NCBI GenBank assembly: GCA_027922465.2
Contig: BQMF02000300.1
Span: 310,001-374,000 of the forward strand
Direction: 5' to 3'
Source of the DNA: Turritopsis dohrnii
Taxonomy: Eukaryota; Cnidaria; Hydrozoa; Anthoathecata; Oceaniidae
DNA length: 64,000 nt
Shown one piece after another: positions 24,401 through 34,665 of the stretch. The notes under the pieces were generated by a model. The model made no database searches and had not been told where the DNA came from. It worked only from the letters and a program-made list of their open reading frames with translations. The first letter of the stretch is position 1. Every line of letters starts with the position of its first letter. The position numbers and the translations under genes are program-made.

Positions 24401-27400
24401 ATTTTTACCACTACTTTCAATTATAACATAAAAAGCATAGATCTCATGAGAACACTAACTAATTATACTGTAATTATCCGAATAAGGGCTGATTAAGGGC
24501 CCAGCCTAAGGAGGGTGGCCAGCACTCCTAAGAACTCCTAAATATCTGAAAAACGAAATATCCTCCTAAATTCTCATAAATAACAAGATTAATATTCAAG
24601 AAAGACTTCTTAAAATCTCCTTACAAATGTGTGCAGTAGGTTACTAGATTTTTTTCTGGTCCTTAGTTGTTCTTTAGAAGTAATCTGTGTCAATTATTAA
24701 TGTTTTTGTTATTGAAGTGAAAGGAGTAATAATTTATCTAAAAGTGTTGAAAAATTAATATTGATAGGACCTTTAGTTTTGTTCGTACTTAAAGACATAC
24801 CTGCTAGTTTCACTGATGCTTGTTTGTTTTCATTAAGCTTTGTATTAAAAATGAAATATTAGCTTGAAATCATTTTAATCATGTCTGTATAGTATATGTC
24901 TAACTTTCAAGATATCTGGTTTGCAGAGGAAAAATTTATGCCTGGCTTAATTGATACTTGTTTTGAGTTGTCAGAGCAGATTTTCAGTTGCTGGCCGAGG
25001 TCTGAATCAAGTTGAATCCTATATGAGAGGTGAGAAGCATATGCAGAGCCTTACAATAATCCAGCTAGTACAAACAGAGCCTTCTGAGTTCTAAATCTAG
25101 TAGTGCAATAGAAGAACCATCTGTTGTAAAAGAGAAAGAGAAGAAAAGTCCATTGAAGAAAGATACAGTTAAAGCAGAAATAATGTGGACGTTTTGTCCA
25201 ACAGATATTCATATTAGAAAGTCAGATTTATCTTATCAACTTTCAATGTAAGAAAAACTAGCAATGATTGATTGTTTGCCTCTTTCTTTATTTAACAGGC
25301 ATTTCTCCTAAAATCTACTAAGTTTTCCATGCTTTTTTAATGCATTTATGTTGGTTTCTCCTAAAATATTAAAAAATCTCATAAAAACCACTAAATTCTC
25401 TGAAATTTTACAATTTCAAATTGGCCACCCTCTCTAATACGTGCCCTGGTAATTTCCATAAAGTTCAATAACCACCTAGCACTTATTAAGCGCCCTCCTC
25501 AAAAAACTCCACATGCTGTGAAAAACTGGACTCTTACTTTTTACTTACTTATATCGAGAATACAAAAATATGTAGTTTATGTTTTTAACATTTTTTCTTT
25601 TAAACATGTATTATATTGTTTAAACTAAAAACTAAAGAACCTAATAAGACCCTAATAAAACTAAAAAACACTAGTAAGACGAAACCTCAGTTTTTGTTAA
25701 ATGTTTTTTTCAGTTTTTAAACCAAAGTTTACTGAACCCAATAATTTATGACAGCTACTTAAGCTTGATTTTATTGTCTACCAATTGATGCTTTAATAAG
25801 CCCATAACAAAACGGAATTAGTAAACGTTAGCAAAACACATAAATGCCTACTAAGTCTTAATTTGAAAACCAAGGTAAGTATTGACAAACTACTATGTTT
25901 TCAGGTGTAGATTTCATGATTGATGCAGTAACTATGGAAAAGCAATCAAAAACTGTGATAACATTAGAGCCTGAGATGTGTATGGCTCCATCTGAGAAAG
26001 AATTATTTCGTAACACAGACTCCTCACCAGTGAAGGTAGAACTTTTTTAATAATCTTCAACTTGGTCAGTTAACACCAATTCAGGTTTTCTTATATACCT
26101 GTTGTTCAGTTTTTATTCATTAAACTTGTGTTTCATTTCTTGTCTTAGGTTGTGACAATTCCAACATGTAAGAAAAAAATTCTTGATGACAAGTTTGTTT
26201 TTGATTTCAAGGATTTTAATATCTCATCTGTAGTTGGAGAAGGTAGATTTGCTAAAGTAGTCAAAGCTACATGTCCACATATTTCTTCAAAATTGGCACT
26301 GCGCAGTTTAAAGTTGTCAGAAGCTGCTGCAGTTAACAAAAGAAAGCTGCAGAAAGAAGTAAAACAACTAGTCAGTATGGACCATAAAAACATTGTGAAG
26401 TGTTTTGGTGTTGTTTTGGCCAAGAGTATGTTTGTTCTTGAGTACTGTGGCATTGAATTTGATGTTGATGGTGAACAATGCACAATCCATTCTCTGCTTG
26501 GACTATTGCGTACTTTTGGAGATGACCTCCTCATTAACCTCCGTTTATCTGCTATCTCTGATGTAGCAGCTGGCTTAGCTTATCTCCATAGCCGTTCTTT
26601 GGTTGCTGGTGATTTGAAGCCAGCAAATGTTTTGATCAATGGTAGAGATGTTGAAAATGTGACATTCAAGTTATCAGATCTTAATTTTGATAGATCATCC
26701 TTAACAAGCACTTTGAAATCATCTTTTGCTGAAACATCTCAAAAAGAAATTGTTTACACAATGTTGTACTTAGCTCCAGAACTTATTTCGTCCGAGTTGG
26801 GCTTTTATGGCAATCAAAACTCTAAAACTGATATTTTTGCATTTGCAATACTGATGTTTGAGGTCATGTTTCCAGAGGAAGATATCAATATCTTTTGCAG
26901 CCCAATTAAATATATGGAAGCCTTGAGAAATGGCTGGAGGCCAGAAGTTCCAATTTTGGGTGATGAATATTTAACTCCAGTCATTGATATCATGAGAAAA
27001 AGTTGGAATCAAGATTCCAGGGAAAGACCTTCTTCTCAAATTATTCAAGAAGTGGTGCTGAAGGCTACTGAAAATTATTTTCCGAAAAAAACAGTGCATG
27101 TAGGTATTTAATATTAGTGCCATGTAACTACAATGCAACATCTGCAGTTCACTAAATCAATTACAATATCATAGGAAACATTCTTAACACCTACTGGTCA
27201 TGAATCTGCTGTTGTAGAGATTGTAAAAACAATGGTAGATAAGATAGTTTCTGCAGAAAAAATAGAAGTGAGTGTTTCAGAATTTTGTGACAAGTAAAAG
27301 TAAAACTTTTTGATATTTGCTCCAGTTCTAAAGCTCTAAATCTTATTATATTTTTTGAAAGTCATAGTTGCAACATTTCTAAATGGTTAATAATTTTTAA

Positions 27401-30400
27401 CACTATAGGTTGCAAGTTTGGCACCCATACTTTCTGAAAATATCTGTTCCAAAGTTGTTTCTGAGACAATGCAAGGATTGTTAGGAAATGTTGAAGAGCA
27501 GGTATCCATTATTGTGTCTGTTGCATGATTTCTAAACATTCGTTATAAATTATTCAATATAGAGGATAGCTAAATGTTGTTTATCCTCTTAGTCTATTCT
27601 CTTAGATTGAAGAAGGTTTAAATGATGATATAGACAATCAGGTATTCTTTCAATTTCCTTTTGCCATGATATTTCTCCATTTTCCTTTTCTGATAACTCC
27701 AAAGTGCTAATGTAATATGTTCTATGTTTGTGATTTGGTTTTCTGTTTCCTGTAATATTCAAGATCATAAACATGTCTAACTTTCATAGTCCTTAGACAA
27801 TGATTCTGGTCTTCATGGTGATTTTCCAGATATTGATAACACAGATTTAGTAAGTATTAATTACTTTTTGATAGTGATAGATCTTTTAGGTTTTTTAATA
27901 ATCAATATTAGGGTGTGAATGTCATTGAATAAGATTAAGGATTTTTTTAGGAAGACAATGAAAACCATTCAGTGTCAGATTTAGTAAGTATTAATTACTT
28001 TTTGATAGTGATAGATCTTTTAGGTTTCTTAATAATCAATATTAGAGTGTGAATGTCATTGAGTAAGATAAAGGATTTTTTTAGGAAGACAATGAAAACC
28101 ATTCAGTGCCAAATCATCTAGAATCAACTCCGGTAAGTTTTTATTACGCTTTTCACCAACCATTGCCATTATATTTTAACTGTAAAATGTACGTTTTTAA
28201 AGAATTTCACTTTCCATAATTATCTGAAATAGCCCCTCCCAACCTAAACAAGTGCCGTTTCCAATGTGAAAAGGTTCCTTTAAAATATTGTGATCTCTGT
28301 TGGATAGTAAGTAAGAATAAGAATGAATAAGTTGTCTTTAAAATAAGAAAATCTTGATACCCTAAGCCCTGTTGGTTTGAGAGGATTGAATGTAATAACA
28401 AAGGGTCTGTTAGCAAAAGCATGAAGCTAAAGCAAACCCTTTATATCAGGAAACTGTACGAAATATGCCCAAGTAATGTGGTGTAAACCCTGTCAGGTTA
28501 ATTTAACAGAGGAAAATGATGAATGGCTTCTCATGTTAGATGTATTAACCTTTGTTGCAAGTCTTGTTCTTGTTGTCAATTCGAATTTATCACTATCAAA
28601 AATCTGCATTTGCATTCAGGTTTTGAAGCAACAATTGACTTCAATTTAGCTTGATGGGGTATTGCAAGAGAATTCACTCACTGAATTGTTCTTATCTTAC
28701 TAAAAAATCCCAGCGAAGTGTCCACTGGCCTGTTCTTGCTTTCTTCTTCCTCTGACGGTTGTGTTCCGATGAAATTGTTCCTATAAATAATATTTGTAAC
28801 ACCAGCTTGAGATATAGAGAGAAGGGTATATCCCAATTTGGTTGTGAACAAAAACAAAGACCTAAAACAAATAAAGTTTTGCATTTTTATTTTGAAAAAC
28901 GATGCAATTTCTGGCATTTGCTTGGCAAATGAGCTCCCTGCCTCAAGTGTACCCCATCAAATAAATTGTTGATAATCATTAATGCTTATTCACATAATTA
29001 CAGTTAACTACAGTTTCTTTCACTGCGCAAACCTCCATTATCTAGACAAAAGCATAACAGTGAACTTGTTTCTTTTTTAAGGTCAAAATTAAAGGAAAGA
29101 AAAAGCCGTATAGATTTTGTATATTTTGCAAATGTTGGACTTCGTATTTGCGACGTCACATTGTTTTAAGACACAAGGCAGACCCAGAGGTGAAGGCTGT
29201 TCTTGGTTTATCTAAACCAAAACAACTAAAAGCCTTTCAAGTTTTTCGCAGGAAAGGGATATTTGAAGTTAATGTTGCTGAGGCAAAGAAAGCTAAACCA
29301 TGTTATGAACGTGAAAGGAAAGGAAGAAGACATGCAGATACTGTTTACTGTAGTCACTGTTTAATGTTCTGTTCGAAACGATTTTGGGCAAATCATCAGA
29401 AAAATTGCCAGAAAAACTCATGTAAAAAGGTTTTGCCAATACAAGCTGATCTCCTCAATTTGCCTGAAAAAGTTAAAGTTAGTGAAGATTTTCGCAACCA
29501 CATCTTGTCAAAGTTTCGTTCGGATGAAGTTGGAAAGATTTGTTACCAAGACAACGCTATTATTAAGATTGGATCAGTTTTTTATAATAAGGAAAAGAGA
29601 AAAGTCAGTAAAGCAATTCAAGTTCGTAAGTCTGTTCGAAATGACATGAGGCGTCTGGCAAATATTTATTTGATCTTTATAACTCATGAAGACATCCAAA
29701 GAATAAATGGAGATGCAAGTGATTTGTTTAATAGACAGAATTTTGAGAGCCTAAGAGAGTCAATTGAAACCTACACATCAGTTGGAGATAGAACTATCAA
29801 AGCTGGATTAAAGCAAAATTTATTTTATTTGCTAAAAAAAGCTGCAAAAGTTTTCAAAGGTATTATGAAATTGCTATCTCAACATAAATGTTATCATTAC
29901 TTAAACAAATGAATATTTCCCTTAAAATCTTAGGAATTTATTTGACCGAAAAAAAAGATAATGAAGCAGATGAAATTGACAAATTTATAAGTATACTGGA
30001 AATGTGGGAAGATTATATTTTCGGTGATGCCACTTATGAACTGAACAAGAACAAAAATGTGAAATTGAGAAAGCCATCAGCTTTGCCACATGAGGACGAT
30101 GTAGAGAAATTCAAGAACCATGTTATTAATCGAATGCAAGAAATTACCAAATCCTATGAATGGCTTGATTCACAGAAATTTACTGAGCTAAGAGATATAG
30201 CATGTTCTCGCTTAACATTACTTAATGCGAGGAGAGGTAACATTATTAATAGTTGCAATCACTGAAAGTGATAAACCTATTCTTAACACAAAATATGTTG
30301 CAAAATAAGGTAGTTGTGAAAATTAATTCAAACTTTACATTTAAGGCGGAGAGCCAGCACGCATGCTACTTGAAGAATATAAAGAGGCAGTTAATAATGC

Positions 30401-33400
30401 ATGGATAGATAAACAGAGATTAGGAGACTTAGATGAAATTGACCAAAAGTTGGTAGAAACCTTCAAAATCAGCTATATGACTGGTAAAGGAGCTAACCAT
30501 CTGGTCCCAGTATTAATCCCTCCAGATACCATTAAAGCTTTAGAGATTTTGGCTGATCCAAAGATTCGGAATGATGTAAATGTTGCTGCTGATAACCCAT
30601 TTCTCTTTGCTGGTACAAGGTCTTCGGAAGGTCACACATCAGGTTGGCATGCTGTTCATAGCGTGGTTGATAAGCTGACGTTGAAACATCCTGAAAATTT
30701 CAAGGCTACATCCAATCGTCACCGTATAAGTACATTGTTTTCTGCACTTGATCTGTCTAGCAATGACAAAGAAATCTTTTTTAAGCATATGGGGCATTCT
30801 GGGAAAATTAATGAAAATACTTATCAGGCACCACCAGCAGTACTGGAGATCACAAAAGTTGGAAAGCATCTTCTAAGAATGGATGGAGGTCAGTTTTTCA
30901 TTTAAGTTTGTTTTTAATAACTTTCCTTTTTAAGGAGATACATTATTTGACAATTATATGCATTAGAAAATTTCGTCATTTTGATTTCCAGGATAGTTAT
31001 TGATATACTTACATACTTGGCAAATGGATAAATACAATGCACTTGAGAGAATTCTTCTGCATGTATAGAAAAAGTGCACAATTTTCGAATATTACTATTG
31101 TCATTGTTTTCATGAGACTAATTTGTGACCTGTGAAACTAAATACTGAATGGCATGCAAAATCTCTGTATTTGAAATGTTATCAAAGAGAATACTTTTAC
31201 TTTCTTATGGCCTATATTAGAACCAAGTAAATTAAGCAGATTGAATGGAACGTAAATTCAATTAAAGATCACAACGTGATTTATGAACATTTTTGGTTTA
31301 CATCAATACACATTGTTCAATTTTAGTATTCTAGCCTACATCTGGATGTACTTGACATTTATCTTTACTTCAGCACACAATGTGTTTGACATAAACTCTG
31401 AGGAAAAGAAACAAACCGCTGCAACTGCATTTGTGGAAGAACTCGCTCCACCAGCTGGTAATAAGTAGTTTCTTGTCATGTACACTTTATTTATTTTATT
31501 TATAATAATATTTATACAGGATAACCACAAGTTATGCTTTTATGGAAGTAACAGGACAGTAATAAATATTTGTAAATTTTATTTGGTATGTTCATATAAT
31601 CTATTTCAGAACACAATGTGATAAGACAAAAACATGCAGGCAACAAGAAACAGACCGCTGCAACTGCATCTGTGGAAGCACTCGCTCCACCGGCTGGTAG
31701 TAAGTAGTTTCTTGCCATACGTACACAAATTTTGCTCTTGTCGAGGTAACGGCAAAAAAGTAAATATTCTTGTATTTTATTTGACATGTTTATATATATC
31801 CATCTCAGAACGCAATATAATAGGACAAAAACGTGCAGGAGACAAGAAACAAACCGCTGCGACTGCATCTGTGGAAGCACTCGCTCCACCGGCTGGCAGT
31901 AAGTAGTTTCTTGCCATACGTACACAAATTTTGCTTTTGTCGATGTAACGGCAATAAAGTAAATATTCTTATATTTTATTTGATATGTTCATATACATCT
32001 ATTTTAGAACGCAATGTAATAGGAAAAAAACGTGCAGGAGACAAGAAACAGACCTCTGCAACTGCATCTGTGGAAGCACTCGCTCCACCGGCTGATAGTA
32101 AGTATTACACAAGTTCTGCTTCGTTGAAAAGTTTCCGCTTTTAGACTGTGTTTTTTTTCATCAACAATTTAGCATGTCTAATTGAAGGCTTCATAAAATT
32201 TAGAGAAAAAGTATAAACTAAGGGTCCGTTCAAATATGTTTGATCGGGCCAAGGGCGAAAATTGTGACGGTGATTGCGATAACGATGAGGAAGATGACTG
32301 TGACGATGATTGCGATGAGGACTACGATAATGAGAAGGACTACGATGATGAAGATGATATGGATGAGTATTCTGAGGATGAGATAGACAACGCAAAACCT
32401 GCATTTAAAAGTCGTAAGTCCATAAAATGTTTATCTTTAATTCATTCTCCTTAAAAGATATCCTTTTTTCTTAAGAAATTTGTGTAATGAGTTTAACCTA
32501 ATGTTGCATATTTTCTTTTCATTTAGAAGGAAAATTGGTTCCTAAAGTACCTCTTAATGAAGACAAGATTCCAAGTATTATTATACTTTTTATTTTTGTT
32601 CCATAACTTCTATCTTAATTGATATATGATTAAAATATCAGAAATTGGTCACACCGTAAGTAATAGATGGCGCCCTGTTAAAGAGGAGACTCATAATGAT
32701 TCCGTGGAATTTCATCGAATAACCTTTTCCCCTCTTAAGGCGGGTTTTCAGTTGTGCGCTGTAGTCGCGCGAATGAGCGAAGAGCTTTTTGATTCGATCA
32801 GTAGTTCAAATAATTTGAACTACCAGACGAATGAGTTAGCGTCAGCCAAAATTCGTTCATTCGCGTAACAGCGAATCAATAAGAGACCATTTAAAACACA
32901 TTGTCTAAACAGACAGACGGTTTTTGACAGACTTCGTTGGCGACAGAATTATTTTGCAAACAATGCAGTGTGTGGAATCAAGTCTTTCGCCATGATATGT
33001 TTAATGATGTTGTTTTAGGGAATGAGTGTTGTGTCATGTTGCAGTTGGCACTACATGAACTAGTACATAAAAGATTCCTATACATGCCATTGTAAGATTA
33101 TGACATGTAAAGGGATTTAAATCAGAAAGCAACTATCGACTTGACCGACTGACCGACTGTACTAATTTATTTCACCGCGACCAGATGGATCGGCAGACGT
33201 TCGAATAGGAATGTATACTCCATGTTTTAAGACGGAGACGTTGCACATACAAGACCCGTAGGTGATTGTGGTCTTATTCATTATTCTTACCAAATGAGGT
33301 CTTTGTCGGTTACTACCTGTTACAATTTGAGAGAAAGACAGATCTAGGTTCAATTTACAGAGATTCTAGAGAGATAATACGTTTTGAATTCAAAGTTAAA

Positions 33401-34446
33401 AAAAAAAACAATGATGTTATCAAGAGAAAAAAAACATGCCTGTGCATAATCAAGTGAATGATGATGATACATCATACATCATCGAGTGGAAGAGCATATA
33501 TAATTTTTATATGTTACACTGATCAGATTAAAGTTCAAGTTTGCATTTTATTGTTTTTAACTTTTTCCCATGTTCATCAGGCCTAACACATTGACAGTTA
33601 TATCCTTTATCACATGACTTGTTTCATCCCATCAAAGTTACTCTGAACCAGGCTAATTTTCTTCATGAAATAGATTTAGGCGTTAGTGCCATTCTTATCC
33701 AGAACTCCTTGATTCTTCGATATGCGGGTATGAGACTTTAGCGAAGGCCAGTAAAAATTGCTCCATGTTACGACGGCCATTTGATAACATGTTGGAAAAG
33801 ACTCTTCAAACAGAAAATGAAACTGGTTTTCCAAGTCTTTGAGAACGTAGACAAAACATAGCGTTTCAAGAGACCTGCATATTGTGAAAATTATCAATTG
33901 TTTATTTTCAGATCAAAGAACCTATCACGCATGGTCGAAAAGGGAAGAGGAAATGTTGCTTGTTCGATTTGCGAAATATATTTCCAGTAATACTATGCCA
34001 GGTATGTATTGGATAACGAAGTTAAATGTAGATAGCCAATTTGTTTCTTTACGTATGTTGACTAAACAAGGATTTGGCCTTGGTTTTTTGTGGAACTCGA
34101 TCGGCAAGATTAAGTTTCATGAAAAAGGAAAGGACAAGATCCATGTATTTTCCCTATGATTCGAACACAATAATTCAATGGGCAACTCTTTCCCCTCGAA
34201 TAAGCACCCGATTAATGAAAAAAGTTTGTAAACGTTTAGCAAGCTGCATTCTATTAAGTAGGCAATTGAATTGCAACAAACTTCTAACGTGTGTGCTTAA
34301 TTATAGGGAAAAATGAAATCTTAAAGTATATGAAGGCGGAGAAGATCACTACTCCATACACAATCGTCCGAACTAAATTGACGAATGAACGGGTTAAAAC
34401 TGAACGTTTAAGAGTGAAGAATTTAAAAGAGCTCAATATCCATTAA
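18447..34446 (+). CDS. SET / pseudokinase / tyrosine recombinase fusion gene
   Basis: Predicted exons: 18447-18534, 18899-19061, 19589-19781, 21919-22005, 22470-22556, 22678-22764, 22887-22973, 23590-23643, 24330-24363, 25905-26035, 26149-27099, 27175-27267, 27409-27501, 27606-27641, 27790-27849, 27951-27983, 28085-28132, 29082-29859, 29934-30236, 30346-30888, 31374-31457, 31610-31699, 31809-31898, 32008-32097, 32204-32413, 32527-32574, 33912-34001, 34307-34446. All have GT/AG borders and compatible phases, giving 4791 nt and 1596 residues without an internal stop. Domains in order: KMT5-like SET (about 30-147), kinase fold with altered motifs (about 354-645), C2H2 and CCHC fingers (788-806, 865-884), Crypton-type tyrosine recombinase (about 1040-1316), repeat exons (1317-1434), acidic stretch (1435-1504), SANT-like tail (about 1520-1596). 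Probably nuclear. Either a domesticated Crypton-derived gene or a mobile gene with captured domains. Exon skipping or a split into two genes cannot be excluded without RNA data. Confidence 0.75.
18899..19781 (+). other. KMT5-like SET domain (exons 2-3)
   Basis: Exons 18899-19061 and 19589-19781 encode KGWGVFA, VEYRGEII, LDATKDDGSLGRLVNDS, ELYDYG-like EISYDYG and a Trp-rich end. Order and spacing match the SET fold of KMT5A/SET8 (KGRGV, VEYxGxxI, DAT, RLINHS, YDYG). Members of that family transfer methyl groups from S-adenosylmethionine to lysine, classically histone H4 K20. Here the NHS cofactor-binding motif reads NDS, and no pre-SET or post-SET Cys cluster is visible, so activity is uncertain. 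The domain is only about 118 residues long, close to the minimal SET core. Confidence 0.8.
19873..21848 (+). mobile_element. Pogo-like DNA element inside intron 3
   Basis: Imperfect 33-bp terminal inverted repeats bound this segment: both begin CTACA and share ACAAAATGCTAGT (left 19873-19905, right inverse of about 21816-21848; roughly seven mismatches). AT flanks both ends. The inner motif ACTACAAAATGCTAAT at about 20234-20249 is a subterminal repeat. The element carries a degenerate two-exon ORF (20537-21403) and lies wholly in the intron between the SET exon 19589-19781 and exon 21919-22005, in the same orientation as the gene. Confidence 0.7.
20537..21403 (+). pseudogene. Internally deleted transposase, two exons
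   Basis: Fragments 20537-20751 and 20893-21403 join through a GTAATG…AG intron to read EYYSILTKSEKEQLV, then IKNKNR and LSKHAEDALKRKW, typical of the N-terminal DNA-binding region of DDE transposases in fish and cnidarian genomes. The sequence then jumps to a C-terminal module (GMWVKVVYEGEIFLGKV, FGINHHQDMEKE, KPRLEKVGRTWK). The central catalytic DDE core is absent, so this is an internal-deletion derivative. No ATG precedes the first block; the frame simply opens at 20537. A small domesticated protein is possible but less likely. Confidence 0.6.
22449..23065 (+). repeat. Tandem triplication of an 87-nt exon
   Basis: Three near-identical units of 208-209 bp each contain acceptor TTCTTTTAG, an 87-nt exon (starts 22470, 22678, 22887) and downstream intron. 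The exons differ at one base (ACG/ACT). Each encodes LNTDVQESTTSVIVVHEELP followed by nine residues. Using donor GTGCGT (for example 22557-22562) each exon is 29 codons and phase 0 on both sides, so any copy number keeps the frame. The stronger-looking donor GTAAAG four bases downstream would give 91 nt and a stop at the start of the next copy, so it is disfavoured. Confidence 0.85.
23644..24329 (+). other. Intron, nothing further recognised
   Basis: AT-rich intron between exons ending 23643 and beginning 24330. No repeat or ORF with recognisable motifs was found. Confidence 0.5.
24511..25432. mobile_element. TIR element in intron, 922 bp
   Basis: GAGGGTGGCCA at 24511-24521 and its inverse complement at 25422-25432 bound the segment. 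CTAA occurs just outside both ends. Near 25060-25255 a plus-strand stretch reads SSAIEEPSVVKEKEKK and then VKAEIMWTF, similar to the N-terminal region of transposases I recognise from cnidarian and fish elements, so it may be a decayed autonomous copy. It lies in the intron between exons 24330-24363 and 25905-26035. Confidence 0.5.
26149..27099 (+). other. Pseudokinase-like domain, single 951-nt exon
   Basis: The exon adds 317 residues carrying a protein-kinase fold: glycine loop VVGEGRFAKVV (366-376), alpha-C KLQKEVKQLV, catalytic loop AGDLKPANVLI (490-500), then DLN (514-516), YLAPELI (544-550), DIFAFAILMFEV and a C-lobe Arg (RERPSS). Three canonical positions are changed: the VAIK Lys is Arg389 (LALR), HRD is AGD, and DFG is DLN. 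The catalytic Asp492 and metal-binding Asn497 and Asp514 remain. By family knowledge these changes usually abolish or weaken phosphotransfer, so a scaffold or regulatory role is more likely. Encoding a whole kinase in one exon, among much smaller ones, suggests insertion of an intronless copy. Confidence 0.78.
27850..28117 (+). repeat. Tandem duplication of a small exon, 134-bp unit
   Basis: Units 27850-27983 and 27984-28117 are nearly identical, including intron sequence GTAAGTATTAATTACT and the start of the exon (EDNENHSV). The first exon is 33 nt (27951-27983); the second is longer (28085-28132, 48 nt). Both are phase 0 on each side, so the duplication preserves the frame. Confidence 0.85.
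28133..29081 (+). other. Intron before the recombinase exons
   Basis: A 949-bp intron separates the kinase/linker half from the zinc-finger and recombinase half. Nothing was recognised in it. In particular no stop codon, polyadenylation context or new start supporting two separate genes was evident, although this cannot be excluded by eye. Confidence 0.5.
29082..30888 (+). other. Zinc fingers and Crypton-type tyrosine recombinase
   Basis: Exons 29082-29859, 29934-30236 and 30346-30888 encode a C2H2 finger (Cys788, Cys791, His801, His806), a CCHC-type finger (Cys865, Cys868, His880, Cys884) and a tyrosine-recombinase fold. Recombinase motifs are LNARRGGEPARM with the box I Arg created across the 30236/30346 splice, a following beta-strand region, SNRHRIST with Arg1260/His1261/Arg1262, and HMGHS…NENTY with His1286 and nucleophile candidate Tyr1295. 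The order R-H/R-H-Y is that of tyrosine recombinases. The finger-plus-recombinase architecture matches Crypton-like families seen in fish and cnidarians. Catalytic residues appear retained. Confidence 0.8.
31374..32097 (+). repeat. Four tandem copies of a phase-1 repeat exon
   Basis: Exons 31374-31457, 31610-31699, 31809-31898 and 32008-32097 are spaced 236, 199 and 199 bp and share KKQT(A/S)ATA(S/F)VE and LAPPA. Copies two to four begin with HNVI or RN(V/I)IG and use donor GTAAGT. The first copy has ATAAGT at that position and is assigned the GTAATA donor six bases upstream. All are symmetric phase-1 exons of 84 or 90 nt, so copy-number change leaves the frame intact. The repeats extend a Thr/Ala/Pro-rich linker after the recombinase domain. 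Confidence 0.82.
32204..32413 (+). other. Acidic Asp/Glu-rich exon
   Basis: The 210-nt exon is chosen with acceptor TTTAG at 32199-32203 because it alone gives the phase needed from the preceding exon and keeps the acidic frame. It encodes a run dominated by Asp and Glu with regularly spaced Cys (for example ENCDGDCDNDEEDDCDDD). Such stretches are typical of nuclear proteins that contact histones or basic partners; that role is inference. Confidence 0.6.
32575..33911 (+). other. Intron with a MITE
   Basis: A 1337-bp intron. Apart from the inverted-repeat element at 32756-32876 and a short GATGATGAT/ATCATC palindromic patch near 33460-33485, nothing was recognised. Confidence 0.5.
32756..32876. 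repeat. Short palindromic MITE-like element
   Basis: Two imperfect arms of about 58 bp face each other. GCTGTAGTCGCGCGAATGA at the left corresponds to the inverse of TCATTCGCGTAACAGC at the right, and the centre is AGTTCAAATAATTTGAACT. Foldback structure and size resemble a MITE, but no clear target duplication was seen. Confidence 0.5.
33912..34446 (+). other. SANT/Myb-like C-terminal segment and stop
   Basis: Exons 33912-34001 and 34307-34446 encode HAWSKREEEMLLVRFAKYI, TMPGKNEILKYMK and a basic tail ending at TAA 34444-34446. The W…E…L…F…I pattern followed by PGK is like the SANT-like tail that follows the recombinase domain in related mobile-element proteins, which supports assigning these exons to the same gene. 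Confidence 0.65.
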
Positions 34447-34659
34447 GGAGGTGGACGTGATCGTATCGACAGATTTGCTTCTCATAGCTAATAAGTTGGC
34501 GAACATTTGTTTTGTAAATTTTTGACTTCTAAGTAAAGTAAAGTTACATTTTATCGAAAAGATTTTAACTTTTAAATTACCTTTCGTTTTTATTATCGGG
34601 TTAATGGGATTAACAACGATAAACATCAGTACATGAATGTCATTTTTGCCAGTCCCACG

Positions 34660-34665
34660 AATAAA
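34660..34665 (+). terminator. Candidate polyadenylation signal
   Basis: AATAAA occurs 214 bp after the TAA stop of the large gene and is followed by a GT/T-rich stretch (TTGTCTTTCATGTG). It is the first clear signal downstream, but AATAAA is frequent in AT-rich DNA. Confidence 0.4.

Noticed and set aside
29148..29912. Recombinase exons as a separate single-exon gene
   Set aside because: The frame continues upstream without a good ATG to an acceptor at 29081, and downstream motifs are restored only by splicing at 29859/29934 and 30236/30346.
31512..31925. 137-codon minus-strand frame over the repeat exons
   Set aside because: Shadow of the tandem repeat units on the opposite strand, which contain the plus-strand exons.
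32141..32404. His/Arg/Ser-rich minus-strand frame
   Set aside because: Antisense shadow of the acidic plus-strand exon; composition follows from GAT/GAN codons read in reverse.
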